DNA of 64,000 bases from contig JAQMWT010000337.1 of the NCBI GenBank assembly GCA_029834535.1, positions 1-64,000 on the forward strand. Direction: 5' to 3'. The DNA is from Chrysophaeum taylorii. Taxonomy: Eukaryota > Sar > Pelagophyceae > Pelagomonadales > Pelagomonadaceae. Below are positions 10,642 to 20,234 of the stretch, one piece after another; the stretch's first letter is position 1, and the number at the start of each line of letters is the position of its first letter. The position numbers and the translations under genes are program-made. The notes under the pieces were generated by a model. It saw only the letters and a program-made list of their open reading frames with translations. It searched no databases and had not been told where the DNA came from.

Positions 10642-10963
10642 TGTGGCGGCAACTCCTGACCGCTAAGGCTTACCCTCCCTTTCTCGAGGCTTGATACCCG
10701 TTCAACGGGACGCCTTTCCCTACTTCCTAGTGACATCATACCTCACCCTTGTGAGAAGCATTCTCGCAGTATTCTTGTAGCATGCTTGCTATCATATACC
10801 ATCTCTCCATCTTGTTGAGAGGCTTGGTGAGCGTGAGCAAGGCGTGTGGCGAGCATATCCGGCCCCGAGTCCGTGTTTTCCTCGTTCAGTGAGGTCTAGG
10901 ACGAGTCGGTGAGTACCCCCTTTGTCACCCGGGGGTCGGGAGTGGTTTTTCTGTGCCGCCATA
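10642..10963 (+). repeat. 3' LTR
   Basis: Matches the 5' LTR with scattered changes. It is preceded by a purine-rich stretch (CCAGGGGAGCCC) that fits a polypurine tract, and followed by the TTAGT duplication. Confidence 0.9.
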
Positions 10964-10968
10964 TTAGT
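10964..10968. repeat. Right target-site duplication (TTAGT)
   Basis: Copy of 894-898, directly after the 3' LTR. Confidence 0.75.
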
Positions 10969-11079
10969 GGTTCCGCCACCCACATTGGGTGGTGACGTAA
11001 AAAAAATCCCCCCCAACCCACTTCTTGTTTAAAACGAGTAGATCGACGGAGCCTGACGGGTTGCTGACGTCACACAGCG

Positions 11080-12846
11080 ATGATGAGGCTCGGACGCAAC
11101 GGTGTCCGCCGGTGCAAGTTCATACAGGCTGCTCGACCTCCCCAACTCCTCCCTACGATCACCTCATCATCCTCTTCGTTATTGTCGCTGGGGATGGTGG
11201 TGCCCTACTACGCGGCAGCAGCAGCAAGGACAAAGTGCGAAGAAGCGGCCTCCGCCAGTAGCCAGACGATGAGAGCAAAAAAAAATGCAAGGACGCCTCC
11301 CGCGTTGGAAGTCGGCAAGTCGCTCGAGGAGGCCCAAAGAAAGGCTCTGAGGCGTGCGTGGCGGCGGGTATGCGTGATGGCGCGCGTATCCGAGCTCGCG
11401 GCGATGGTGGCGCCGTTGGCGGCGATGGCGTCGGTGTTGTACGCGCTGCGGATGGTGGGGCTGGCGTCGCCGTCGTTGGAGGAGTGGTGGTGGGCTCTCG
11501 CGTTGCGGATGGTCGAATCGGCCGGGCCCACCTTCATCAAGCTATGCCAGTGGGCGGCGACGAGGAACGACGTCTTTCCGGCGGCAATGACCCGGCGGTT
11601 CGCCAAGCTCCACGACAGCGTCGCGCCGCACGACCTCCGGCACACGTCGCAGGCACTCGATGTGGCGTTCGGGGAGGGTTGGCGCGAGCGGCTGGACCTT
11701 GGGGTGGAGGTGCTTGGGTCGGGGTGCATCGCCCAGGTGTACCGCGGTAAAGCGACGGACGCGAGCGGAGAAACGAGGGACGTCGCCGTCAAGGTCGTCC
11801 ACCCCAACGTCCGGAAAGTCGTGGAGATCGACATGTCGCTGCTGCGATGGGTCGGGGAAGCGATCGAGGCGCTGCTGCCGTCGCTCCGGTATCTCGGTGT
11901 CGTGGAAACGCTGTCGAACTTTGAGTTTTTGATGGAACGGCAGCTCGATCTCCGGATCGAGGCGTACAACCTCGAGAGGCTCGCGGCGCTGTTCAAGAAC
12001 GACGACACCGTGTGCATCCCGCAGCCCGTGTGGCTATGCGGCGCTGCGAATACCTCGCAGGAGGTGGGCGACGCGACGACCGACAAGGTGACGGTCGTGG
12101 CGGCCAAGCGCGAGACGAGGTGGTCGTCGCGCGACGTTCTGGTCGAGGAGTATGTCGAGGGCCGACCGATCACGTCATTCGTCGGCGCCGAGTCGGCGAG
12201 CCTCCTCGCCAAGCGCGGGGCGATGGCCCTGCTCCGGATGGTTCTCCAGCACAACTTTGTCCACGGCGACCTGCATCCGGGCAATTTGCTCGTCGACTCG
12301 TCTCACCGGATCGTCCTTCTCGACGCCGGCATTTGCATCGAACTCCCGCAGCGCGCTCACGACAACATGGTCGCCATGCTCCGCGCCATGCTCGAGGCCC
12401 GCGGTCACGACGCGGCGCGCCTCATGCTTGCGAGCGACGCGGCCGATCGCACGCGCCGCGAGCGCGACGCTCAAAACGAGACGAATTTCGTGCAGGGCAT
12501 CGCCGCGATGGTGGATCGCGCGCGGAACCAGGCCTTCTTCGAGAGCATCGCCGAGTACTACGGCGACATCTGCAACCTCGCCATCCAGAACCGCGTCGCC
12601 CTCGACGCTTCCTTCGTCTCCATCGCCTTGGCCGTCAAGATTGTCGAGGGCCTCGTCATGGACCTTCACCCCAACTTTCCTATTTTGGAGCTCGCCCTCC
12701 CCATGTTTCTCAAGGCCCAGTTCGAAAACGCCTCCAAGGACCGTCTCTCCCGCCTTTCCGAAAACTCCCTCCGAATTCTCAGCTGCTACGACGACGACGA
12801 CCTCTCCATGTCCCCCGACAGCGACGCCTTCGAGTTCGCCTTTTAA
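11080..12846 (+). CDS. ADCK2-like UbiB/ABC1 atypical protein kinase
   Basis: A 588-residue intron-free protein of the UbiB (ABC1/ADCK/COQ8) family, which has an atypical kinase/ATPase fold and acts in lipid and coenzyme Q metabolism in mitochondria or plastids. Visible features: the signature near residue 150 (KLCQWAATRND; the family's KxGQ has Cys for Gly here), a VAVKVVHP lysine segment near residue 240, LDLRIEAYNL near 290, the catalytic loop HGDLHPGN near 400 and LLDAGI in place of DFG. HGDLHPGNLL with LLDAGI and KLxQWAxTR is the ADCK2-type pattern. The N-terminus has hydrophobic and Ala-rich stretches that may include a targeting peptide and a membrane segment near residue 120. The stop is 48 bp before the next start, and the retroelement lies just upstream. 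Confidence 0.85.
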   Translation: MMRLGRNGVRRCKFIQAARPPQLLPTITSSSSSLLSLGMVVPYYAAAAARTKCEEAASASSQTMRAKKNARTPPALEVGKSLEEAQRKALRRAWRRVCVMARVSELAAMVAPLAAMASVLYALRMVGLASPSLEEWWWALALRMVESAGPTFIKLCQWAATRNDVFPAAMTRRFAKLHDSVAPHDLRHTSQALDVAFGEGWRERLDLGVEVLGSGCIAQVYRGKATDASGETRDVAVKVVHPNVRKVVEIDMSLLRWVGEAIEALLPSLRYLGVVETLSNFEFLMERQLDLRIEAYNLERLAALFKNDDTVCIPQPVWLCGAANTSQEVGDATTDKVTVVAAKRETRWSSRDVLVEEYVEGRPITSFVGAESASLLAKRGAMALLRMVLQHNFVHGDLHPGNLLVDSSHRIVLLDAGICIELPQRAHDNMVAMLRAMLEARGHDAARLMLASDAADRTRRERDAQNETNFVQGIAAMVDRARNQAFFESIAEYYGDICNLAIQNRVALDASFVSIALAVKIVEGLVMDLHPNFPILELALPMFLKAQFENASKDRLSRLSENSLRILSCYDDDDLSMSPDSDAFEFAF

Positions 12847-12894
12847 AAAAAAAGCCCCCGCCATCGTCGCCTTTCGTGCGAACGTATATAATAG

Positions 12895-14375
12895 ATGGCT
12901 GACCAGAAGGACGACGACAACGAATCCGCGTCGTCGTCGGAAGAGGATGAGGAGAAGAACGAGTTTTGGTGGCGGCGCGGGATCGTCCAGGCGCCGCGAC
13001 AGATCGTGCAGTGGGACCATGTCGACGAGAGCCGGCAGTCCAAGGGAATTGCTGAAAAGGGTCGGAAGGTGACATGGTCCGAACTGTTTTTGGATCTGGT
13101 GCTGGTAACCAACGTCGGCAAGCTCGGGGAAGCGTACCAATCCGGGAATCTCAGCCTCATCGAGGCGCTTGTGCTGTACCGACTCATCTACGAGTGCTGG
13201 TTGCGGACGACGGAATACGCCGGTCGCTTCTTCGTCGACGACGTTGTCGATAAGCTAGCCAACGGCGTGCTCATGTTTCTTCTGGTCGTGGCGGGCTTGA
13301 GGATCGGGGAGTTCGAGTTCGTCGAATCGGCGGGCCTCGTCGCTCGTGCCGGCGGCGTCTATCAGCTCGTCATGGGTCTCGTCTGGGCGAGGACGCTGTG
13401 GGCGCTCCCCGACGCGCGAACCCACATGGGGCGCCACGGTCTCGCGCCCTCGGTCGCCTTCGGCTTGGCCTACTTGCTCGTCGCGCACGTGGTGACCGCG
13501 CCCACCCCCTTGCTGGTCTGCCTCGTCGTCTTGAACTGGGCCGACCCCGTATGGCACGCCGTCGGATACGTCTACTTCACGCTCCCCAAGAAAGTCCGCG
13601 TCCCCGTCCACGTCGCCCACCTCGTCGAACGTCGCGGCTGTCTTCGGCTCATCCTGTTTGGGGAAGTCGTCACCGGTGTCACCGTGGGAACGAGCCGGTG
13701 TCTCGGCGTCGCGATCCCCGTCGTCGGCCTCGCGTTTTTGATCTTGTACGACTTCAAACTCCTCGCGTTTGACGTCGACGTCGTCCCGCTCAAGCGCCAT
13801 TGCTATCGAGCGATGAGCTTCTGGCGACCCGTCATCTACCTGGAAGCGGCCTGGTGGTTCGACGCGAGCATGGGCGTGTTGGGCTCTTGCGTCAAGATTG
13901 TTCTGACCTTGATGCTTTCCAGCGACAGCCCAACCAAATGGGTCCGCGCGGGGAAGCGCACATTCTTCTCTGCGCCTGTTTCTCCGTGGGCGTCGCCGCA
14001 TTGACGCTCGAACGACTCATGCACGACAACTCGCGCGTCCTCGGCGAACACCACTGGCTCAACGTCGTCTCGGGACCCACGCTCCAAGGATGCACCAATC
14101 AAAAAGCAAGGAAAAATAACGCGCCCGTCTCGTACGGCCTTATCGACGCGACCGACCGCGTCCACCTCGCCGAGAGGCGCGTCTTCCTCTTCCAAATCGC
14201 CTTCCACGTCTTTATCGTCCTTGCCGGGATCCTCCTTGCCGTATACTGCCACTCGGTACACAAAGATTACGAGGAGGACCTCGTTCTCACCTGTCTCGCG
14301 GCCCTCGCGACCGTCGCTGTCGCCGTCAACCTCCTCGACGAGATCCACGCCATCACCGGTCGCGCCGTCGTTTAG
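12895..14375 (+). CDS. LtrA-like multi-pass membrane protein (frame change near 13.9 kb)
   Basis: The family is the bacterial low-temperature-requirement A type, of unknown biochemical role. After an acidic N-terminus (residues 1-35), the hallmark WSELFLDLVLV is near residue 65 and HLVERRGCLRLILFGEVV near residue 240. About eight hydrophobic segments follow one another. The first frame runs to 14004 and the second, beginning before 13900, ends at 14375 with two more hydrophobic segments (one ILLCACFSVGVAALTL). They can be joined by a 32-nt GT-AG intron at about 13891-13922, but that would remove part of a hydrophobic helix. A simple one-base frameshift in the interval 13920-13980 is equally possible. 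Without the second part the protein would lack its C-terminal helices. Confidence 0.7.
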
Positions 14376-14529
14376 TACTACTAGTCTATTATAAAAACCA
14401 GCGCCAGGACGACGACTTGTGATTCTTATGATCCCGCCGCCGCGCGCCACGGCGATGAGATTTATTATGTACCTACGCTCCGTGCGTTGGGCTCGTCTCT
14501 CCTTCGTTCGTTAGTTAGCCTGGTATCAT
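14376..14529. other. Short gap after the LtrA-like gene
   Basis: AT-richer than its neighbours; no feature seen. Confidence 0.4.
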
Positions 14530-15408
14530 CGTATATATCCGCCTTCACATGGCTGGTCGTTCGTGTCTGTGACCGACCGCAATTTTTTTAATCGTTCTCT
14601 ACCAGATCCAAGTTGCACGACATTATGGTCCCCCCTGATTGATTGTACAACGCACCCGTTCTCAACACTGGTGTGAACAAGATACGCAACTGTCTCTTCT
14701 TCTCGGGAACTGGCGAGCGACGAAGAGGAAGCGGTGGTAGGGAGGGGTGCGCGACGAACGAAGAGAGGCCGGTTGTACGAACGAACAAATTGCTTCTCCA
14801 ACTTGATTCTATCCTGGAGTCCGTGGAGGGTAATAAGTTGGTATCCGTCCACGAGAAAGGGAGGGTCGGATCTTTGAGAGTTTTCCACAGCTTCCTGTAA
14901 ATATTGAACACGTGTCTGCATGGTTGGTCACCTCCTTTCGCTCGCGCTTGATGCGGTTGATGGTCCGTTCAATATCGTCGCTCTCCTTGACTTCGACGGG
15001 GCTGCATATGAGGAGGTCTGAGGTGTCAAGCCCAGACGTTGCGGTCCACGGGGTAGCTAATCGTCGACGTCGGCTCGCCGTCGCGCCGCGCCACTACGGG
15101 CATGTGGATAATGTGCTTGATCGTTGGACTCCACCCAGGCGAGATCGACCGCAGCGCCAACCGCTTTTGCATCTGCAACGGCTCTAGAGCCATCAACTCC
15201 TTAAGTCTAATAATTCGTATCTGCAGCGGATTATGATTGCGTACCGGCAGTAGCGGCCCGTCCGGCGACCGACGCCGGGTCGAGCCCAGCAGGCCGAGTA
15301 CCAACGCCGCCGGCGCCAGCGCGTCCGCGAGAAAGCTCGGACGAGGCAGACGAACTTCTTAAATGGCGACCGCATGGAGCTGCTCGACGACCCGAAGTCA
15401 TTTTTCAA
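14530..15408 (-). pseudogene. Possible decayed or multi-exon gene, unrecognised
   Basis: On the minus strand, protein-like segments follow each other in different frames. One (from about 15304 to 15026) carries NPLQIRIIRLKELMALEP and GWSPTIKHIIHMP; the next (about 15020-14930) carries DLLICSPVEVKESDDIER; a third (14921-14526) carries RVQYLQEAVENSQ and LVDGYQLITLHGL. Their residue composition looks like real protein rather than the Arg/Pro/Ala-rich shadows seen elsewhere. They could be exons with tiny introns or the remains of a dead gene. I do not recognise the family. Confidence 0.35.
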
Positions 15409-16240
15409 GCGTGGTAAGGATAAGAGATCCCTGACTGTGTTGTGATCCTTTTCCGATCTTTAGAAGATCTGATAGGGGCGGGCGCCCATAATTCCTGCGG
15501 ATAACGAGATGAACCCTCTCAGCGACTAAGAGTAAGTCGTCGCATTTCCTGCGACACCACCAGACCCAGCCGTGGTACCCGAGTGATGAATGAAGGAGAC
15601 TGCACATTTCTCGGCACGACCGCGAAAACATTTTGCTTGCACCTCCCCTCTCTGTCGCATTAGCACTCCTTCTCTGTCTTTCCATAGCGCTAAATTACGC
15701 TAAAAGACCTGTTATAGTCAGTCAGTCCTGTTTGCTATTCTATTCCATTCCCCCGCGATCATCCTTTCTGGCCATTTTGAAGATCCTGGCTACACGAATC
15801 GAACGGGTCATGAACGGGAGGAAGGAAACACGCTTGCACGCCCCTCTTTTCATCTCTGAATCTAGTGAGAACGCCTAGCCACAATAGATAAAAAAAATAA
15901 AAATATGAATGAAAAATGGAAATTCCACGAGGGAACTGTTGCTGTTGTCATTGATGTCGTTCGTTCACGAGGAGAAGGCGACGACTTGCACGCGCGCAAC
16001 GTTGTGAGTAGCTCATTATCCGGGGCTCCGCGCAAGTTGACGATGACGACGATGTGCGTCCAGTTTATTGAGGGAGGAGCTTGGGGGCCTCCCTTCCTCC
16101 CTCCTTCCCTCCATACCTCCCTCCCTCGGGCTTGTTTTTGTGATTTGAGGACGACAACAAGACCAAGAACACGTGACGAATCGAAGGAGGCCACAACTCA
16201 AAAGAAAAAGAAGAAGAAGAAGAAGAAGCAAATGATGTTC
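15409..16240. other. Intergenic region
   Basis: No convincing gene. A GAA/AAG-rich run at about 16200-16230 precedes the PFKFB stop on the opposite strand. Confidence 0.4.
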
Positions 16241-17926
16241 TTATCTGACGAAGCCGTCTGCGGATGGTGGAACTTCTGCGAACTTGTGGACGAGGTCGCC
16301 GACGCTGGAGACGCAGTGCTGCATCGAACGCGCGTGGCGAGGTTTGTCGACGAGCAGGTGCGTGGCCGCAATCGCGCCGTGAGGGGCCGGGTTGATCTCG
16401 ACGACGGCGCCGTGGGGGAGTTTGATGTAGGGTATTTCGGCGGCGGGCGTGCCGACAAAATAAGCGTAGAGGCAGCGCTGGACGGCGAGGTGCGAGACGA
16501 GAAGGACGTTCCGGCGTTGGCGCTCGAGCTCGATGAGAATGGGTCGGAGCCTGGTGATGAGGTCGACGTACGATTCGCCGCCGGCGCCGGGGTAGCGGAA
16601 GCGAAGCTTGTCGGCGTTGCGCGCCTTCCAGACCCCCGGGTATCTCGCCTCGAGTTCCTCCACGGAGATGCCGTCGAAATCACCGCCGCAGAGCTCGTTG
16701 AGAAGCGAAGTCGCGAGGACGTCGACGTCGTCTGATACGAGGGGAGCGATCGTCTCGCGATGGGACTGGGCGTTTCCCGTCAATACCAAAAGGCCTCCTC
16801 CTCCCTGATGATCCAAGGCCTGTTGTTGCTGGAAGGCCGCGTGTTCCGCGCGCACGAAGCGCGCGAGTTCGACGGCAAAGCGAGAACCGTATTCGGTCAG
16901 GCCGCCGCCGGCGGTGATGCCGCGAACGCCGCATCGCGTTTCCTCGAGGGTCTCGGCGTGCAGGGCGAGCCATATTTTTCGCGGGGTGATGTGGATGTTG
17001 CCCAAAAAAAAGGAAATTTGCGAGGTGAGGTAGCCGGAGCACTTGCGGGCGACCATCTTTTCGCCGACGTCGATTATTTTTATATACGAGACGGAGCCGT
17101 CGCCCTCGTCGTCCTCGATCGTCTCGTATCGCTTCTCGTACTCGGAAACGCGCTCCAAAAAGTCCCGCAACGCCTCCTCGGGATCCCGGCCGCGGTAGTC
17201 GGCGTTCTGCAACTTCATCCGGTAGTTTCTCTCGAGAATCTCTCGGTCGTTGCAGATCGATTCCACGAAGATGAGCGTCGCCGTCCGACACCGTTGCATC
17301 AAAATTTCTCGTCGCGCGCGCGTCGTGTTTGTGGCATCAAAGATCGCCACGCACGACGAGGGCTGCGCGTCCAACCACCGGTACATCTCCTCCTGGCACG
17401 CCATCGCCAACTCCTCGCGCTGGCGACGCGCCGACTCGTCGCCCGTCCGGAAAAAGGCCGCCGACGCCCCCGCGAGACCGCACTTCCGCCGCATGTCCCC
17501 CACGTTGAATATTTTCGTCGGAATACCGATCCACTCCAGGTACCGGACCATCATCTTCACGATGTACGACTTGCCCCGAGCCGGAAGCCCGACCATCGCG
17601 ACCACGATCTTGTTCTGCGCCCCAAAGATCACCCCCTGGTCCACCGTGCTCAGAAACGACGACCGGGACACGCCCTTCTCCGCCGCCGACGACGATCCCA
17701 GAAGCTTCGACAACGCGTCGTTCGACGCACTCATCGATTTTTGCCGCGCGATCAGCCGCCGTTGCCGGGGTGAAAACTCGTCCGACGAACTCCATCGCTG
17801 CCGCGTCTCAACATCAGACCGGTACAAATCCAGAGCACCGCTCCACGCGGCGTACGCCAACGCACCGCCAAACGCGCACACGGCGCCGAACAAAGCCATC
17901 GTCGCATCGTACGACGTGCCCACCAT
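16241..17926 (-). CDS. PFKFB-like: 6-phosphofructo-2-kinase/fructose-2,6-bisphosphatase with membrane anchor
   Basis: A bifunctional enzyme family that makes and breaks fructose-2,6-bisphosphate, the main allosteric signal of glycolysis. About 561 residues. An N-terminal hydrophobic segment (residues about 10-28) would anchor it in a membrane, which is unusual. The kinase domain has Walker A GLPARGKS near residue 105 and an FDATNT segment near 190. The bisphosphatase half follows: LRFRYPGAGGESY, LNEL (catalytic Glu), LVSHLAVQRC (catalytic His) and SHRET (Arg) are present. At the RHGE phosphohistidine site the sequence is LALHAETLEE, so His is kept but the preceding Arg is replaced by Leu. Phosphatase activity may be reduced. 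Start chosen at the first ATG. No starch-binding domain is seen. Confidence 0.9.
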   Translation of the reverse strand: MVGTSYDATMALFGAVCAFGGALAYAAWSGALDLYRSDVETRQRWSSSDEFSPRQRRLIARQKSMSASNDALSKLLGSSSAAEKGVSRSSFLSTVDQGVIFGAQNKIVVAMVGLPARGKSYIVKMMVRYLEWIGIPTKIFNVGDMRRKCGLAGASAAFFRTGDESARRQREELAMACQEEMYRWLDAQPSSCVAIFDATNTTRARREILMQRCRTATLIFVESICNDREILERNYRMKLQNADYRGRDPEEALRDFLERVSEYEKRYETIEDDEGDGSVSYIKIIDVGEKMVARKCSGYLTSQISFFLGNIHITPRKIWLALHAETLEETRCGVRGITAGGGLTEYGSRFAVELARFVRAEHAAFQQQQALDHQGGGGLLVLTGNAQSHRETIAPLVSDDVDVLATSLLNELCGGDFDGISVEELEARYPGVWKARNADKLRFRYPGAGGESYVDLITRLRPILIELERQRRNVLLVSHLAVQRCLYAYFVGTPAAEIPYIKLPHGAVVEINPAPHGAIAATHLLVDKPRHARSMQHCVSSVGDLVHKFAEVPPSADGFVR

Positions 17927-18537
17927 CCGACTAATAGTAAAGCCGACAGACACTTTATTTTTCTGTACGAAGTCTCGAGCCTTTTTTCTTACTCTTTCTT
18001 ACCCTCTTGTCGGCTCATCAACCTCAACTTGCCACAACAACAAGCACGACGTCTCGTATTCTCCTCTTATTCCGCATCGTCGATCCCACGCACCCCCCTC
18101 ACCTACCGAAATGAAAAAATGTCATAGACAGACACCGCGAGGTGCGGTGTGACGACGACGCTCGCGGCGTTGTTGTTCTTTGTCTCCTATGGGCGGAGAA
18201 GACTTCTTTTTTGCCGTATCCTACTGCTGCCGTGCTGCGTCGAACGCGCCCGCCGACATATCGGCAGCCGTCAAAAACCCCGGTGTCCACAACAACAATA
18301 TCCGGTTCACGCGATCGTCCGCATCGTCGCGAATCAATCAGGTCGCGCAACAATAATCCGACGACGAACCCTGGCTGCTGGCCCTTTTAAAATCGCATCG
18401 TTAGGTCCAACGGAACGTTTCTCTTTTTGTTGCGTCTCGTGGACGAACGAGAGGGTTTCTTTCAGTCTCAGGGTACACAAAGGATAGATAGGGAGTAGTA
18501 GGTAGGGGGTACAAGTCGGGGTATCTACCAGACAGAT
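17927..18537. other. Divergent intergenic region between PFKFB-like and LAP1-like genes
   Basis: Holds the promoters of both genes. A TCTTACCCTCTTG stretch near 17996 on the PFKFB side resembles the CTTACCC words seen upstream of other genes here. No small gene recognised. Confidence 0.4.
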
Positions 18538-19599
18538 ATGCGGCGAAGTGCGTCCTTCTTTCACCAGCGAGACGCCAAGAAGCCCAGGCTCGACGCCGAC
18601 GGCGACGTGACCATGGCCGATGTCGACGACGACGACGACGAGCTCATGACAGACGTTCCGCCGCGCAATCCAGAGTACCTCGACGCAGAAGAAGAAGAAA
18701 ACCCCGCAACGGGTCGATTCGTATTGGAGACCACAGGGCTCGTCGAGCCAACCAGATCGCGGCCGAACGGCCCATTCGTGGTGGAGACCACAGGGCTCGT
18801 CGAGCCAACCGTATCGCAGGCACACGAGCCCTTTGTGGAGGAGATCCGCGCCGAGCCGACGACGCTGCTCTTGGAGGCGGCCGAGCCAGCGACGGTCGAT
18901 CCAGAAGAGCCAACGACGCCCGCGGATGCACCAAAACAGAAAACATCGTTGAAATTGGTGGTCTGCTTGTTCGTAGCCCTCGCGACGGCCGCGTTCGCGC
19001 CGGAAACCCGACCGGTTTGGGCTGATTCCGAAGGAATCCGGCGAGCCTTTGAGGGCACCGCGTCGCATCCTGCGGAGCACGTCGACGCCTTCCTCGCGCA
19101 TTGGGTAGGTCGCAAGCCGTACGCCGCGCTTCTCGTACTCGCGGGCGACGACGAGCCGCGCTTGCGGCGCGCCGTCGACGCGTTTTCCAACACGACGGCC
19201 CGCGTTTTGCGGTTCGAAATGGGTCGCGATGTGGACGTGGCGCACCTCGAGCGCCACGTCACTGATGCTTCCCGCTTACTCGTGGCCGTTGAGGGCCTCG
19301 AACACCGTTCTCCCGACGAATTCGTTCTCCCGCTCGCGCGCTTCATCAATCCGCGCGTAATATCGGGAGTCTCGCTGCTCGACCGAAGGCTGCGAGTCGG
19401 ACACGTCGCCTTCGTTTGGACTTTCAAGGTCGAGGATGACTGCATCGACCTCCTCCGCACGCATTCGGGCGACGCCGCGTTGGCCGCGAGAAAAGTCCTC
19501 CGGCGCCACTTTCCGTACGCCCCCTCCTCCTTCACCAGACTCCTCCAACACGCCGTCCTCATCTGCGAGGAGCGACCTTTGTCGTCCTCGTCGTCGTAG
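18538..19599 (+). CDS. Single-pass membrane protein resembling LAP1/torsin-activator architecture
   Basis: 353 residues. The N-terminal 135 residues are acidic and soluble, with a basic KKPR patch near residue 16 that could be a nuclear localisation signal. One hydrophobic segment (KLVVCLFVALATAAFA, about residues 142-157) follows, then about 190 residues of mixed alpha/beta character with VGRKPYAALLVLAGDDE, SRLLVAVEGLEH and VGHVAFVWTFKV strands. This layout, a degenerate AAA-like domain without Walker A beyond one membrane segment, recalls LAP1/LULL1 (TOR1AIP), which activate torsins from the nuclear membrane. The match is architectural and by eye only. The acidic part contains a 63-nt imperfect repeat (ETTGLVEPT twice, near 18725-18810). 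The stop is 38 bp from the convergent UPF0598 gene. Confidence 0.4.
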   Translation: MRRSASFFHQRDAKKPRLDADGDVTMADVDDDDDELMTDVPPRNPEYLDAEEEENPATGRFVLETTGLVEPTRSRPNGPFVVETTGLVEPTVSQAHEPFVEEIRAEPTTLLLEAAEPATVDPEEPTTPADAPKQKTSLKLVVCLFVALATAAFAPETRPVWADSEGIRRAFEGTASHPAEHVDAFLAHWVGRKPYAALLVLAGDDEPRLRRAVDAFSNTTARVLRFEMGRDVDVAHLERHVTDASRLLVAVEGLEHRSPDEFVLPLARFINPRVISGVSLLDRRLRVGHVAFVWTFKVEDDCIDLLRTHSGDAALAARKVLRRHFPYAPSSFTRLLQHAVLICEERPLSSSSS

Positions 19600-19637
19600 T
19601 TGGATTGATGCCCATCCTGTAGTCAACAACAACAATA

Positions 19638-19641
19638 CTAC

Positions 19642-19681
<40 letters not shown>

Positions 19682-20234
19682 GGGTTTTGAGGCGATACTG
19701 GCGTCCTTTCCAAGCCAAGTCGACGGCACCCGACTCCGAAAGAGCAAACTTCCCCGAAAGCTCGTGAGCGATGTGAGCCCCCACGAGGCCGAGGTCGCCG
19801 TAACGTCTCGACCGCGGTGCGCCGAGCGGGTGATACAGCAACCCAGTTTCCTGGGAAACGCGTAGCGACGACGGATCGAACGGCTCGGTCATCGTACCCG
19901 CAAAAAGGAGGGATTCGCCCTCGACGAGGCGCCGAAAAACGACGACGCCATCGAAGGCGTCTCGAGCGAGGGGGCCGTCGAGCGACAGCAAGTTGACTTC
20001 GCCGGCGCACCGCATGATCCATTCGTCGCCGCGTCGCCGCAGGCCGCGGTAGAGGTCGTCCAGAAATTTAGGATCGCGCTGCGCCGTCGCCAACGTTCGA
20101 GCTCGGGACGGATCGTCGTTGTGATGCACATGACCCAGGTGATCGATCACGTATCGATACGTTCGAACGCTCTCGGTGCTCAAAACTCTGCGTCGCGGCA
20201 ACCGACGCACAACGGCATTGTGGCCGCCCGGCAT
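19638..20234 (-). CDS. UPF0598 (DUF4505) family protein
   Basis: About 198 residues matching the conserved eukaryotic UPF0598 family (human C8orf82), of unknown function and probably mitochondrial. Recognised segments: RTYRYVIDHLGHV near residue 25, KFLDDLYRGLRRR near 55, a central LSLDGPLARDAFDGVVVF, and GLLYHPLGAPRS before GLVGAHIAHELSGKFAL. The Arg-rich N-terminus (RRLPRRRVLS) fits a mitochondrial presequence. The C-terminus runs into an ATT/AAT microsatellite (about 19645-19680) that adds a run of 12 Asn before the stop, so tail length probably varies between strains. The first ATG is used as start; an in-frame TTG codon lies upstream. Confidence 0.8.
19643..19681. repeat. ATT trinucleotide microsatellite
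   Basis: About twelve ATT units on the plus strand between two convergent genes. On the minus strand it is read as poly-Asn at the end of the UPF0598 protein. Confidence 0.9.

Larger units (their letters stand above)
899..10963 (+). mobile_element. Ty3/gypsy-order LTR retrotransposon carrying a C5 DNA methyltransferase domain
   Basis: The element is about 10.07 kb with LTRs at 899-1213 and 10642-10963 and a 5-bp TTAGT duplication on both sides. Gene order is Gag, Arg/Ser-rich segment, retropepsin, C5-methyltransferase, reverse transcriptase, RNase H, integrase with GPY/F-type module, and a C-terminal tail. RT before integrase places it with Ty3/gypsy. Coding frames change at least eight times, and the two LTRs differ by roughly a dozen substitutions and small indels by eye, so the copy is old and probably dead. 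Host genes of 3-4 kb nearby are unbroken, which argues against sequencing error. The 3' LTR ends only about 110 bp upstream of the ADCK2-like start, so the insertion may affect that gene's promoter. Methyltransferase-bearing LTR elements are known from dinoflagellate and charophyte genomes; this looks like another case. Confidence 0.92.

Noticed and set aside
899-10963. Reading the element as a functional provirus
   Set aside because: Too many frame changes and a stop in the integrase core.
12175-13140. Minus-strand open frame across the ADCK2-like and LtrA-like genes
   Set aside because: Spans two convincing sense genes and lacks a domain.
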